Source: an uncultured Bacillota bacterium
Lineage (GTDB): Bacteria; Bacillota; Clostridia; Lachnospirales; Lachnospiraceae
NCBI GenBank assembly: GCA_958352855.1
Contig: CATWQE010000005.1
Span: 27,374 to 91,373, forward strand
DNA: 64,000 nucleotides
Reading direction: 5' to 3'
A model generated the notes under the pieces. It had not been told where the DNA came from. It did not search any database and saw nothing but the letters and a program-made list of their open reading frames with translations. Shown here one piece after another: positions 24,166 to 33,274 of the stretch (its first letter is position 1; each line of letters starts with the position of its first letter). The position numbers and the translations under genes are program-made.

Positions 24166-24936
24166 ATGAAGTTAAAATATCCGGCAGAAGCATTTGCTTT
24201 TGGGATCGTACTGTTTTCTGCGGGAATGAAAGAGGCCTTTGCAGCAGGAATTCTGGTAATCCTGGCGACTGTTTTTGCAGAAGTTCTAAGAAATCTGTTA
24301 AAAGACTGGGTTCCTGAGTGGAGTCTGTATTTATGTGTTTGCATAGGGACCGTAGCTGTGTGTTCTTCTGTATTCCTGCTTGGATTTACTACTCTTGGAA
24401 TTCCGGTTGACAATACAGGAATGTGGATTATGACCTGTATTTTGGGACTTTTTGTGGTGAAACATGTGCTTACAGGAGCCATTGACGGAGAATATGGAGA
24501 GCTTTTCTGGGAATGTGCCATTGCCTGGGGATTCTGGGTTCTTCTGGCAGTTGCAAGAGAATTTTTCGGCGCGGGAACCATTTTCGGCAACAGCATTTAT
24601 CAGGGCGAATTCCAGTCTAAGATTTTCCAGGATACCATGTTTGGTTTCCTTACCGCAGGTATGACCCTTGCCTTTACCAACGGAGTTCTGAAGAAAAAAA
24701 GTACCAATACACACAGTCTCCTGTTGGTAATTCCTCTGGCAGTGTTTATGCGGCCCTTTACCATGGAAAGCTTCGGAGCCCTTTTAGGACAGATTTGGAC
24801 CATTGCAGTTCCGGTTATCTTGTTTTTGTCCGTGAAAGTAACTTTGAAATTTGCTCGGACCAGCAGGGCGTATAAAGGCCTTCCGGTGGAAATGCTGGCA
24901 ATGGGATTCATTTATATGATTTTGAGTATTTATTAA
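24166..24936 (+). CDS. Divergent RnfA/RnfE (NqrD/NqrE) family membrane protein
   Basis: 256 residues with about 8 hydrophobic segments. AVAREFFGAGTIFG (~130-143 of the second half) matches the conserved GAIREILGSGTLFG-type segment of RnfE, and GLFVVKHVLTG occupies the place of the VNCIILGRAE-type segment. Typical RnfA/RnfE have about 190-220 residues and six helices, so this protein is longer (extra C-terminal helices after residue ~190) and poorly conserved; notably the usual Cys residues ligating the intramembrane cluster are not evident at the expected places. It is the only such subunit in the operon, where two are normal. Function as Rnf-type conduit is inferred. Confidence 0.65.
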   Translation: MKLKYPAEAFAFGIVLFSAGMKEAFAAGILVILATVFAEVLRNLLKDWVPEWSLYLCVCIGTVAVCSSVFLLGFTTLGIPVDNTGMWIMTCILGLFVVKHVLTGAIDGEYGELFWECAIAWGFWVLLAVAREFFGAGTIFGNSIYQGEFQSKIFQDTMFGFLTAGMTLAFTNGVLKKKSTNTHSLLLVIPLAVFMRPFTMESFGALLGQIWTIAVPVILFLSVKVTLKFARTSRAYKGLPVEMLAMGFIYMILSIY

Positions 24937-24941
24937 AAAAT

Positions 24942-24986
24942 ACCCCTGGCAAACCAGATGTAAAAAGGTTTGTCTGGGGTGTTTTT
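24942..24986 (+). terminator. Terminator of the Rnf-like operon
   Basis: ACCCCTGGCAAACC (24942-24955) pairs with GGTTTGTCTGGGGT (24967-24980) with one mismatch, followed by T5. It closes the operon right after the RnfA/E-like gene; the next gene is on the other strand. Confidence 0.9.
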
Positions 24987-25001
24987 ATAAAGAGGGAGGA
25001 A

Positions 25002-26960
25002 TCAAATTGTCACACCGGCACAGTATCCAGTACGCATTGCTTCCTGAATTTTGGAAGGCTTTCGACAGTCCCCTACAAAGATGACTTCTTCTGCCAGTTC
25101 ATGCCAGTTTACGAAATTAGGAAGAGTTCCTCTCATACCGGCAGCTATCAGAACAGTATCAGCTTCTAACAACATTTCTTTACCGCTTTCATCTACCATT
25201 TTTACACCGTTATCTTCTATGGACAATACTTTTGCATTGCAGTAAGAGGTCACTGCATCCTCCAGTTTTTCAAGAAGATGACGCCAGTGGATATAAGGTG
25301 CATCTTTTGCCAGACCGTCCCGCATTTCAATAATAGAAACGTCATGACCTTTCCAGGCCAGCTCCAGACCTTCTTCACAGCCGGCCAATCCGCCGCCGAT
25401 AATCACAACTTTTTTTCCTACAGACAAATGTTTCTTATACAAGTCTGTGATATGGTGGGAAATGGGTTTATCAATACCTGGAATTGGTGGAATGACAGGT
25501 TCGGAACCACATGCCACAATTAAAGTATCGGGTTTTTCCTGTGCAATGAGTTTTTCTGTTACTTCCGTATTAAGACGAAGCTCCAGATTAGGGGTTCTCT
25601 GCACATTGATTACCATGGACTTTAAAAACTGCACAATATCTTTTTTGAAGGAAATCTGTTTTGCGTAATCAAGACTGCTTGCCAGATGGTCATTTTTTTC
25701 ACAGAGAATTACATGGTGTCCTCTTTTTGCAGCAGTAATAGCTGCTTCCATGCCACCAGGACCGCCACCTGCAACCAGCACTTTTTTTGCATAAGGTACA
25801 GGTTCTTCTTTGCGGGTGTTTTCGTATTCTCTTCCCCAGGTAGGATTTACGCTACAGCGAAGGACACCGGAAGAAAATGGAACATGAGGGATAAATCCTG
25901 CGCTGATGCAGGTTTCACAACGAATACATTTGGTAATTTCTTCTGGTTTACCCTGACGTGCTTTTCTTGGCCAGTTAGGGTCTGCAATAAACTGACGTCC
26001 AACTACAACAAAATCAGCCTTTTTTTCTTCCAGTACATTTTCCATAAAATCAGGATCATTAATGCCGCCTACCACAGAAACAAGGGATTTGTGAACTACT
26101 GCTTTGATTTTAGAAGCATTTCCTACATTACATCCTCTTGGATAGAATACAGTAGGGAACATTCTGGCAGAACTACTGGTATCATGGAAAGTAGCCGCTG
26201 ATACATGAATAATATCTACTTTTCCATCCAGCATTTTTGCAAATTCAATGGTTTCTTCAATAGGAATACCGCCTTCTGTTTCCTCTTCTCCACTTAGGCG
26301 GAACTCAATAATCAGATTCGGACATTTCTGACGAATGCGATCTACAATCATTAATGGAAAACGTGCCTTGTTTTCAATGGAACCCCCATATTTATCTGTT
26401 CTGTGATTATTCAAATCAGAAAGAAACTGGCTGATAAGCCATCCATGGCCACCATGAATATTTACAATATCACATCCGGCAAATTCCGCCATATAAGCAG
26501 CCTGAGCATAAGCATCAGCAATCATATCCATCATATTTTCATCCATTTCAATGACCTTATCACCATACAAATTGGCTTCCATAGGACTTGGACCGATCAC
26601 ATAGCCTCCTTCAGCGAGAAAAGCACCTTTGGCACGACAGCCGGAATGAGTTAGTTCAATGGAAGCCAAAGCTCCCCACTTATGAACTGTATCAACTGTC
26701 TGAATCAGAGATGGAAGAAGGGTTTCGTCATCCAGATGCGGCATGGTAGGATGGGCATGGTCAGTAAGACTATGTACGCCTGCTTCTCCAAGTGTGACAA
26801 TACCAGCGCCACCTTTAGCAATGGAGTTATACATTTCGTAGGCTTCACGAGTATAAAACGGTACATCTCCACTAGGTGACATGGGTGCAGATTCAATACG
26901 GTTTTTAATATAACTATTTCTAATTCGAATAGGTTCAAACAAATGTGGATAATGGAACAT
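25002..26960 (-). CDS. Old Yellow Enzyme-type NADH:flavin oxidoreductase with 4Fe-4S and FAD domains
   Basis: 652 residues. N-terminal FMN TIM barrel (1-340; RNRIESAPMSP start, IHGGHGWLISQFLSDLNNHRTDKYGG at 168-193), a 4Fe-4S site (C345, C348, C351, C369) and a C-terminal FAD/NAD(P) Rossmann domain (VAGGGPGGMEAA near 395, IIGGGLAGCEEG near 520). The layout is that of 2,4-dienoyl-CoA reductase, BaiCD/BaiH and enoate reductases, which reduce activated C=C bonds. The barrel Tyr that normally donates the proton (GYL motif) is Trp here (W174); the His corresponding to FadH H252 seems kept (H259). Substrate unknown. Downstream of an AraC-type regulator on the same strand. Confidence 0.9.
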   Translation of the reverse strand: MFHYPHLFEPIRIRNSYIKNRIESAPMSPSGDVPFYTREAYEMYNSIAKGGAGIVTLGEAGVHSLTDHAHPTMPHLDDETLLPSLIQTVDTVHKWGALASIELTHSGCRAKGAFLAEGGYVIGPSPMEANLYGDKVIEMDENMMDMIADAYAQAAYMAEFAGCDIVNIHGGHGWLISQFLSDLNNHRTDKYGGSIENKARFPLMIVDRIRQKCPNLIIEFRLSGEEETEGGIPIEETIEFAKMLDGKVDIIHVSAATFHDTSSSARMFPTVFYPRGCNVGNASKIKAVVHKSLVSVVGGINDPDFMENVLEEKKADFVVVGRQFIADPNWPRKARQGKPEEITKCIRCETCISAGFIPHVPFSSGVLRCSVNPTWGREYENTRKEEPVPYAKKVLVAGGGPGGMEAAITAAKRGHHVILCEKNDHLASSLDYAKQISFKKDIVQFLKSMVINVQRTPNLELRLNTEVTEKLIAQEKPDTLIVACGSEPVIPPIPGIDKPISHHITDLYKKHLSVGKKVVIIGGGLAGCEEGLELAWKGHDVSIIEMRDGLAKDAPYIHWRHLLEKLEDAVTSYCNAKVLSIEDNGVKMVDESGKEMLLEADTVLIAAGMRGTLPNFVNWHELAEEVIFVGDCRKPSKIQEAMRTGYCAGVTI

Positions 26961-27066
26961 AATGACCCTCCCTATAAAAAAATACGATTTTTTTGTTTAA
27001 AACAACAGTTTTCTTTCGCTTTTTCTATGCCTTTATGTTCATATTAACAGTTTGACCTTGGGAATG

Positions 27067-28359
27067 TTATTCAATATTTTGATGCTCTGTTTCAATATTT
27101 TGATATTTTAGAGCATGGTTTTTTCTGTATTCCCCAGGAGAGATGCTGCAAAGGCGTTTAAAACAAGTGCAGAAATAGCTGTAGCTGTTAATTCCTACAC
27201 GATAAGCAATCTGTTCAATAGGGATGGAGGTTTGTGCCAGGAGTTCTTTGCTGTGGTCAATGCGGCATGCAGTAAGATACTGAACAAAGGTCATACCAAA
27301 TTCTTCGCGGAATACACGAGTAAAATGACCTTCACTGAAACCTATCAGGCTGGACAAGGTTCCAAGACGGATATTTTCCATGTAATGGGTTTCAATATAT
27401 TCACTTACAGGAACTTTAAACAGATATTCTGTACCTGTATTCGCTTCATTCAAACTATGTGTGAATGAGTAGAAAAACTCCATAAAATATTTTCTGGCAT
27501 CAGCAATAAAACTACATGATAGAATCTGTGCAATCGCTGTGTTGCTGCATTCCGTCATTTGCTGTTTGGGAATGCCGCAGCGTACACCATAATCACTGAT
27601 TTTATGAAGAAGACGTATAAGCTCCATTTTTGCTTCTTCTGGTTTTAACTGTCCATCTAATAATACCTGCATAATAGATTGCAGCACGCATTCCATTCGC
27701 GAAGTGCTGGAACGGGAAAAAGCTGTCATGAGTTCTGGATAGAAATGATTCAGGCTGGTTTCTTTTGTAGGGCTATGTTGTTCTACATCAGCCAGAAAAA
27801 TGCTGAATTCTTTTCCGGAGAAATAGCTTTTATTTAGCGCCAGATTCATATTGGGCTGCATTTGAGAATATTGCCAGATTCGGCTACAGCGCTGGCTGAT
27901 ACAGATGGAGATGGTATAATCACTCTTGCTGCGGATAGCTTCCTTGAATGAGTCTGCAATTTTTGAGAGATAATTGCGGATATCGTTTTTTTCTTCTTTT
28001 TCACAGCATAAAAAGCAGATTAGTTTGTCAATACCTACCAGATTTGCCATAAATCCTTTTAAGCCCAACTCTTGCATACGTCCTCTTAACAGATTGATAA
28101 GGAGAGTTTTTTGATAAAATTCCTGAGTTATCTGCATTTTGCTGCTGTAATTATAATAATCATCCACCTGAATTAAAAAGAAACGATTTGGCAGTGTATC
28201 CAGATTAACGGTTGCCAGAGCTTCTTTTACTTTTTCAGGACGTATATTATTGTAAATCAGACTATAGGAAAGTTCGCAAGCCAGTACATTGTGCATTGTA
28301 ATATAATCTTTCCAATAATCCAGGTCTTTATATGTTAAAACTTTTTCGTTATCTTTCAT
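27067..28359 (-). CDS. AraC-family transcriptional regulator
   Basis: 430 residues. The C-terminal ~100 residues hold the AraC double helix-turn-helix (NIRLGTLSSLIGFSEGHFTRVFREEFGMTFVQYL, then IEQIAYRVGINSYSYFCTCFKR, ISPGEYRKNH). The N-terminal 320 residues match no domain I recognise and may sense the ligand. It lies between the OYE-type reductase (107 bp downstream, same strand) and a divergently transcribed sodium symporter, so it probably controls both. Its start is preceded by GAAAGGACTGACC on the minus strand. Confidence 0.88.
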   Translation of the reverse strand: MKDNEKVLTYKDLDYWKDYITMHNVLACELSYSLIYNNIRPEKVKEALATVNLDTLPNRFFLIQVDDYYNYSSKMQITQEFYQKTLLINLLRGRMQELGLKGFMANLVGIDKLICFLCCEKEEKNDIRNYLSKIADSFKEAIRSKSDYTISICISQRCSRIWQYSQMQPNMNLALNKSYFSGKEFSIFLADVEQHSPTKETSLNHFYPELMTAFSRSSTSRMECVLQSIMQVLLDGQLKPEEAKMELIRLLHKISDYGVRCGIPKQQMTECSNTAIAQILSCSFIADARKYFMEFFYSFTHSLNEANTGTEYLFKVPVSEYIETHYMENIRLGTLSSLIGFSEGHFTRVFREEFGMTFVQYLTACRIDHSKELLAQTSIPIEQIAYRVGINSYSYFCTCFKRLCSISPGEYRKNHALKYQNIETEHQNIE

Positions 28360-28472
28360 AATACTGGTCAGTCCTTTCTCTTTTGCTGAAATTATTTTAA
28401 TTCTATTCTATCAAAAATGGTAAAAGCATACAATATATTAAAATTTTTAAATAATACATCAATATTATAGAA

Positions 28473-28500
28473 TTACTTTCTTGCTTTAGCAGAGTATAAT
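28473..28500 (+). promoter_or_regulatory. Promoter of the sodium:solute symporter
   Basis: TTACTT (28473-28478), 16-bp spacer, TATAAT (28495-28500), in the 221-bp divergent region between the AraC-type regulator and the symporter. The weak -35 would fit activator control. Confidence 0.5.
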
Positions 28501-28580
28501 TCAATCAAACTTTTTTCTATGCCGGAGAAAAAATAAAAGAACCATGTTGACAGTAGGGCATGGTGGGAAGGGAGATTTTT

Positions 28581-29993
28581 ATGAGTAATGGAATGATTCC
28601 AACAATTATCGTTGTATTGGTACTTTATTTTGCTGCAATGGTGGTCATTGGATGGATGGGGCGAAGTAAGGCAAGTAACTTTGAGGGATATTTAAGTATG
28701 GGACGTTCTGCTGGCGTACTGCTTTTAATGGGAGGCGCTATTGGAGGGCAGATTGGAAATGGATTTGTAGTAGGAGGTGCTGCTGAAGGTTCTCTATCCG
28801 GTCTGGCAGGTTCTGCTTATGGTATTGCCTGTGCGTTGTCCACAGTTATGGTTGCCCTGTTTTTGAATAATTTCATTTACAATCATGGTTATATGTCTAT
28901 GGCAGACTATACCAGAGAACGCTATCACAATGAAATACCAGGAACAATTTATGATTTAAGTACTGCAATCTCTTCCATTGGATTGATTGCAGGACAGATT
29001 ATGGCAGGTAAAGCTTTATTTGAAGCTCTGGACCTTCCGGGAAATGTAGGTGCCATTGCCATTGCTGTAGTTGTATTGCTGTATTCTCAGCTTTCCGGAC
29101 TTTGGGGAGCATTTGCAACCTCTGTGGTTCAGACAGGAGTCATCCTTGTTGGTCTTGTAGCTACTACGGTTGTTCTTTTCGCAAGAGGTGCAGTAGGGGA
29201 TATGAGTGCTGCTATTGAAGCAGGAACTATTGCAAGCTCTTCACTGGATATGAGTGGACTTTCAGTAGCAGGTTTTGCAGGTATGATGCTTCCTCTGTTA
29301 TTTGGAATGGTAACAGACCAGCCTACCTATCAGCGTGTCAATTCAGCGAAAAGTGCAAAGATTTCACGTATTGCCTGTTATCTTTCCTGTCTGGTTATGA
29401 TTCCTCTGGCATTAATGCCGGCATTCATTGGTTCTTATGGTGCGTATAAATATGGAGCCAGTGGAAACAGTGCATTTTTTGATGTGATTTTAAATGAACT
29501 TCCGGCAATTGTGTGTGCTTTAATTATTGCAGCAGTTCTGGCAGCCGTTATGTCTACTATTGACTGCGGTTTGATTACCATGTCAACGGTTCTTACAAGA
29601 GATATCTGGCAGGGAGCATTAAAGAAGAACCCATCAGAAGCACAGTTAAAGAAAATTACCCTGGTAGTAAACATTGGATTTATGTTTACCTCTACAGCTT
29701 TGGCACTGTCTGCAAGCAGCATTTTGGGATTATTAAATTCTGTATATTCTTTCCTGGCAGCGGCATGTTTTGTTCCGTTTGTAGGAGGGATTGTATGGAA
29801 AAAGGGAAATGCAAGAAGTGCAGTAGCATCCTCTATTGTAGGTGTTCTGACCGTCTTGATTAGTTGGATTCCAGGCGTGGTATTTCCACTTGGAAATATT
29901 ATTCCAGCCAGCCTGTTCCCAATTATTCCTTCTGCAATCGCTTACTTCCTGGTAAGTCTGATTCCGTCTTCAGAAGGTACAGTGAAGGCATAG
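28581..29993 (+). CDS. Sodium:solute symporter (SSS family)
   Basis: 470 residues from ATG 28581, preceded by GGGAAGGGAG; a longer frame from 28560 is less likely. About 13 membrane helices with the LeuT-like core (YLSMGRSAGVLLLMGGAIGGQIGNGFVVG; later SKISRIACYLSC, MSTIDCGLITMSTVLTRDIWQ). Members import sugars, amino acids, carboxylates or vitamins with Na+. With the divergent regulator and the OYE-type reductase it forms a probable uptake-and-reduction unit for an organic acid. Confidence 0.9.
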   Translation: MSNGMIPTIIVVLVLYFAAMVVIGWMGRSKASNFEGYLSMGRSAGVLLLMGGAIGGQIGNGFVVGGAAEGSLSGLAGSAYGIACALSTVMVALFLNNFIYNHGYMSMADYTRERYHNEIPGTIYDLSTAISSIGLIAGQIMAGKALFEALDLPGNVGAIAIAVVVLLYSQLSGLWGAFATSVVQTGVILVGLVATTVVLFARGAVGDMSAAIEAGTIASSSLDMSGLSVAGFAGMMLPLLFGMVTDQPTYQRVNSAKSAKISRIACYLSCLVMIPLALMPAFIGSYGAYKYGASGNSAFFDVILNELPAIVCALIIAAVLAAVMSTIDCGLITMSTVLTRDIWQGALKKNPSEAQLKKITLVVNIGFMFTSTALALSASSILGLLNSVYSFLAAACFVPFVGGIVWKKGNARSAVASSIVGVLTVLISWIPGVVFPLGNIIPASLFPIIPSAIAYFLVSLIPSSEGTVKA

Positions 29994-30001
29994 ATATTAA
30001 A

Positions 30002-30053
30002 GGACTGTTGTATGAAACAACTATCAAGATAGGTGTTGATACAACAGTCTTTT
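30002..30053 (+). terminator. Probable terminator after the symporter
   Basis: GGACTGTTGTAT (30002-30013) pairs with ATACAACAGTC (30039-30049), with a short T run after it. Confidence 0.65.
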
Positions 30054-30108
30054 GTAATATGAGGAAACAAATAATCCTATAAAATCAAAGAAATGCAACT
30101 CATGGATA

Positions 30109-31152
30109 CTATGAATCAGAAACTGCCTGCATCTCAATCTCTTCTTCAAACCCATCGCTATAATGCATCTTATAATCATCCGTAATAAACACAGCCTGGA
30201 CATCAGGCAGACTGTTTACCAGCTCCATCCCTTTCTCAAGTCCCAGGGCAAAACAGGAGGTAGAAAGCCCGTCTCCATCCACAGATTTGTCTGAAATAAT
30301 GGTAACAGAGACTAAGTGATTGTCATAGGGCATCCCGGTATCAGGATTTAAAATATGGTGATAAAAGGTTCCGTCCTGCTCAAAATACCGCTCATAAATC
30401 CCGGAAGAGACTACAGATTTATCCGTAATATCCATGACTGCAATGGTTTCGCTGCGGTCAGCAAAGGGCTTCTGGATACCAATGCGAAAGGGACTGCCAT
30501 CTGGTTTATTTCCCACGCAAAGCACGTTTCCCCCCAGGTTAATAGTGGCGCTTTTTACTCCATGTTCCAGAAGAAAGTCTTTGATTCTGTCAGCAATATA
30601 GCCCTTGGCAATGGCGCCAAGATCCAGCATCATGCCTTCTTTGGCAAAGGTAATCTCTTCTTTGGAAACCTGTACATCCTGGTAGTTTACCAGGGGAAGG
30701 GCTGCGTCCAGTTCCTCTTTTGAGGGTACTTTTTTCTGCTCAGAAGTGAAATCCCACAGAGAGGATACAGGGCCTATGGTAATGTCAAAGGCGCCTTTAG
30801 AAAGCTTACCGTATTCCAGCCCTTTGGAAATAAGTTCTGCGGTTTCCGAAGAGACGGTGTAGGCATGATTCTGTAGGGGAAGGGTGCCATGATTAAGCTG
30901 ATAAAGCTCACTGGTTTTTAAGGTGCGGCTGAAAAGCTGTTCATAATCATCACACAGGTTCATCGCTTCCTGAAGGAGTTTTTCGTCTGTGGAATCATAC
31001 AGGGTCAGGGTAACTACGGTATTTAATTTAAAAGCAGTAGAAGAAAGTGGCTCCTGCTTTTTTTCTTTTTTCTCATACAGGGCTGCAAATACCAGAAGCA
31101 CGATTACGCCCAGAAAACAGCAGATGCCAATAAATTTTTTTCTCTGTGTCAT
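30109..31152 (-). CDS. apbE: FAD:protein FMN transferase
   Basis: 347 residues. An N-terminal membrane anchor (residues 8-26) without lipobox, then the ApbE fold: FSRTLKTSELYQLN, KGAFDITIGPVSSLWDF, LDLGAIAKGYIADRI, ATINLGGNVLCVG, HHILNPDTGMPYDN and the metal-binding D in VDGDGLSTSCFALG. The enzyme acts outside the membrane and links FMN to Thr in SGAT-type motifs of RnfG, RnfD and similar proteins, using FAD. The Rnf-like operon 5 kb away encodes the obvious substrates. Divergent from the polysaccharide deacetylase gene. Confidence 0.94.
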   Translation of the reverse strand: MTQRKKFIGICCFLGVIVLLVFAALYEKKEKKQEPLSSTAFKLNTVVTLTLYDSTDEKLLQEAMNLCDDYEQLFSRTLKTSELYQLNHGTLPLQNHAYTVSSETAELISKGLEYGKLSKGAFDITIGPVSSLWDFTSEQKKVPSKEELDAALPLVNYQDVQVSKEEITFAKEGMMLDLGAIAKGYIADRIKDFLLEHGVKSATINLGGNVLCVGNKPDGSPFRIGIQKPFADRSETIAVMDITDKSVVSSGIYERYFEQDGTFYHHILNPDTGMPYDNHLVSVTIISDKSVDGDGLSTSCFALGLEKGMELVNSLPDVQAVFITDDYKMHYSDGFEEEIEMQAVSDS

Positions 31153-31258
31153 AAAATCTCCTTATGAAATCAATCTTTTTATCTTTCCCATTGTAAAATG
31201 ACAATATCCATGTGTCAAGATTCATATGATAGAATCAACGAAGAAAACGAGGCGCAAA

Positions 31259-31927
31259 ATGAAAAAAGGAATTTTGATATTGGGAGTCATCATTGCCCTT
31301 GCAGGGATGTTTTTTCAGGGAAAGGGAATGGAACGGGCAGTTGAAACAGTGGGGGAATTGTCCCACAAGGAGCATCCCAGGGTAGCTCTGACTTTTGATG
31401 ATGGCCCGCACATGGTGTATACAGAAATGCTGCTGGATGGATTGAAGGAGAGGGGAATCTGCGCTACCTTTTTTCTCATAGGAAAGAATATTGAAGGCAA
31501 TGAAGAACTGGTGCAGAGAATGCAAAAGGAGGGGCATCTCATTGGCAACCATACTTATCATCATGTGAATTTAAAGGAGCTTTCCCGAAAAGAAGCAGAA
31601 CAGGAAATCCAAAAGACCGGGAATAAGATTTATGAAAGCGCCGGCATCTGCACTGCCTTTGTCCGCCCGCCTTTTGGGGAATGGAGGAAAAATCTGGATT
31701 TAGATATGACTATGATTCCAGTGTCCTGGAATATTGATTCTCTGGACTGGACCACAGAAAATACGGAAAAAATTATAAAAAGGGTAGTGAAAGATGTGGA
31801 AGAAGATGATATTATTTTAATGCATGATGTTTATAAAACCTCCGTAGAAGCAGCGCTTCAGATTGTGGATATTCTGAAGGAACGGGGGTATGAATTTGTC
31901 ACAGTGGATAAATTGCTGCTGGAATAG
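31259..31927 (+). CDS. Polysaccharide deacetylase (carbohydrate esterase 4)
   Basis: 222 residues from ATG 31259; the ATG at 31226 coincides with a likely -10 box (TATGAT 31225-31230) and is less likely. One N-terminal signal/anchor helix, then the NodB domain: TFDDGPH (motif 1), HTYHHVNL (motif 2, zinc His), RPPFGEW (motif 3) and LMHDVY (motif 5). Zinc-dependent removal of N-acetyl groups from peptidoglycan or related glycans at the cell surface. Followed after 9 bp by rarA. Confidence 0.92.
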   Translation: MKKGILILGVIIALAGMFFQGKGMERAVETVGELSHKEHPRVALTFDDGPHMVYTEMLLDGLKERGICATFFLIGKNIEGNEELVQRMQKEGHLIGNHTYHHVNLKELSRKEAEQEIQKTGNKIYESAGICTAFVRPPFGEWRKNLDLDMTMIPVSWNIDSLDWTTENTEKIIKRVVKDVEEDDIILMHDVYKTSVEAALQIVDILKERGYEFVTVDKLLLE

Positions 31928-31936
31928 GAGATACAT

Positions 31937-33274
31937 ATGGATTTATTTGATTATATGAAAGAACAGACCCTGGAGAATGAGTCGCCGCTGGCCTCCAGAA
32001 TGCGTCCTGTAACCCTGGAAGAGGTGGCAGGGCAGCAGCACATTATTGGAAAGGATAAATTGCTTTATCGTGCCATTAAGGCGGATAAACTGGGAAGCGT
32101 GATTTTCTATGGCCCTCCGGGAACCGGGAAGACCACTCTGGCAAAGGTCATTGCCAATACCACCAGCGCCAGATTTAAACAGTTAAATGCAACGGTTGCA
32201 GGGAAAAAGGATATGGAAGAAGTGGTAAAAGAGGCCCAGGAATATCTTGGCATGTATGGAAAGAAAACCATTTTATTTATTGACGAGATTCACCGTTTTA
32301 ATAAGGGACAGCAGGATTATCTGCTTCCTTTTGTGGAGGATGGAACTTTGATTCTTATTGGAGCCACCACAGAGAACCCCTATTTTGAGGTAAATGGGGC
32401 TTTGATTTCCAGGTCTATTGTGTTTGAGTTAAAGCCTCTTGGAAAAGAGGATATCTGCAAATTACTGGACCGGGCGGTGACAGATGTGGAAAAAGGAATG
32501 GGAAGCTATCAGGCAGTACTTCATGAAGATGCCAGGGATTTTCTGGCGGATATTTCCGGCGGGGATGCCAGGGCTGCCCTAAATGCTCTGGAGCTTGGGA
32601 TTCTTACTACAGAGAAAAGCCCGGACGGGAAGATTCATATTGATTTGGAGACTGCTTCCCAGTGTATTCAGAAGCGGGTGGTGCGGTACGACAAGACTGG
32701 GGATAATCACTATGATACCATTTCTGCTTTTATTAAGAGTATGAGAGGGTCAGACCCGGATGCAGCGGTGTTTTATCTGGCAAAGATGCTTTATGCAGGG
32801 GAAGATATTAAATTTATTGCCCGAAGGATTATGATTTGTGCCGCAGAGGATGTGGGAAATGCAGACCCTCAGGCATTGCAGGTGGCAGTGGCGGCAGCCC
32901 AGGCAGTGGAGCGGCTTGGCATGCCGGAGGCGCGGATTCCGCTGGCTCAGGCAGTGACCTATGTAGCCAGCGCGCCAAAGAGCAACGCTGCTTACCTGGC
33001 TGTGGATGAAGCTCTGGAAGCGGTAAGAAGTACCAAAACCACAGTGCCGGTACATCTTCAGGATTCTCATTATAAAGGAGCCGGGAAGCTGGGACATGGT
33101 ATTGGTTATCAGTATGCTCATGATTATCCAAACCATTATGTGAAGCAGCAGTATCTGCCCTCAGAGCTTGCAGACAGGGTATTCTATCGGCCAACAGAAA
33201 ATGGTTATGAGAAGAACATACAGGAATATTTTGCGAAAATTCATGGAAGTAAGGAACAGGAAGAAGAAAAATGA
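31937..33274 (+). CDS. rarA: Replication-associated recombination protein A (AAA+ ATPase)
   Basis: 445 residues. Walker A FYGPPGTGKTT (~55-65), Walker B LFIDEIHRFNKGQQD, sensor region IGATTENPYF, then the tetramerisation and C-terminal MgsA domain (DEALEAVRSTKTTVPVHLQDSHYKGAGKLGHG). Cytoplasmic; acts at stalled replication forks. Its stop overlaps the next start (ATGA), linking it to the MATE gene. Confidence 0.95.
   Translation: MDLFDYMKEQTLENESPLASRMRPVTLEEVAGQQHIIGKDKLLYRAIKADKLGSVIFYGPPGTGKTTLAKVIANTTSARFKQLNATVAGKKDMEEVVKEAQEYLGMYGKKTILFIDEIHRFNKGQQDYLLPFVEDGTLILIGATTENPYFEVNGALISRSIVFELKPLGKEDICKLLDRAVTDVEKGMGSYQAVLHEDARDFLADISGGDARAALNALELGILTTEKSPDGKIHIDLETASQCIQKRVVRYDKTGDNHYDTISAFIKSMRGSDPDAAVFYLAKMLYAGEDIKFIARRIMICAAEDVGNADPQALQVAVAAAQAVERLGMPEARIPLAQAVTYVASAPKSNAAYLAVDEALEAVRSTKTTVPVHLQDSHYKGAGKLGHGIGYQYAHDYPNHYVKQQYLPSELADRVFYRPTENGYEKNIQEYFAKIHGSKEQEEEK

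Noticed and set aside
24331..24714. Minus-strand open frame inside the RnfA/E-like gene
   Set aside because: Plus-strand frame is hydrophobic and has an RBS; the antisense frame has neither signal.
25002..26960. OYE-type enzyme considered as bilirubin reductase (BilR) or BaiCD
   Set aside because: The HGGHGWL segment lacks the HGDR motif described for BilR, no bil or bai neighbours are present, and the barrel Tyr is replaced; only a family-level call is safe.
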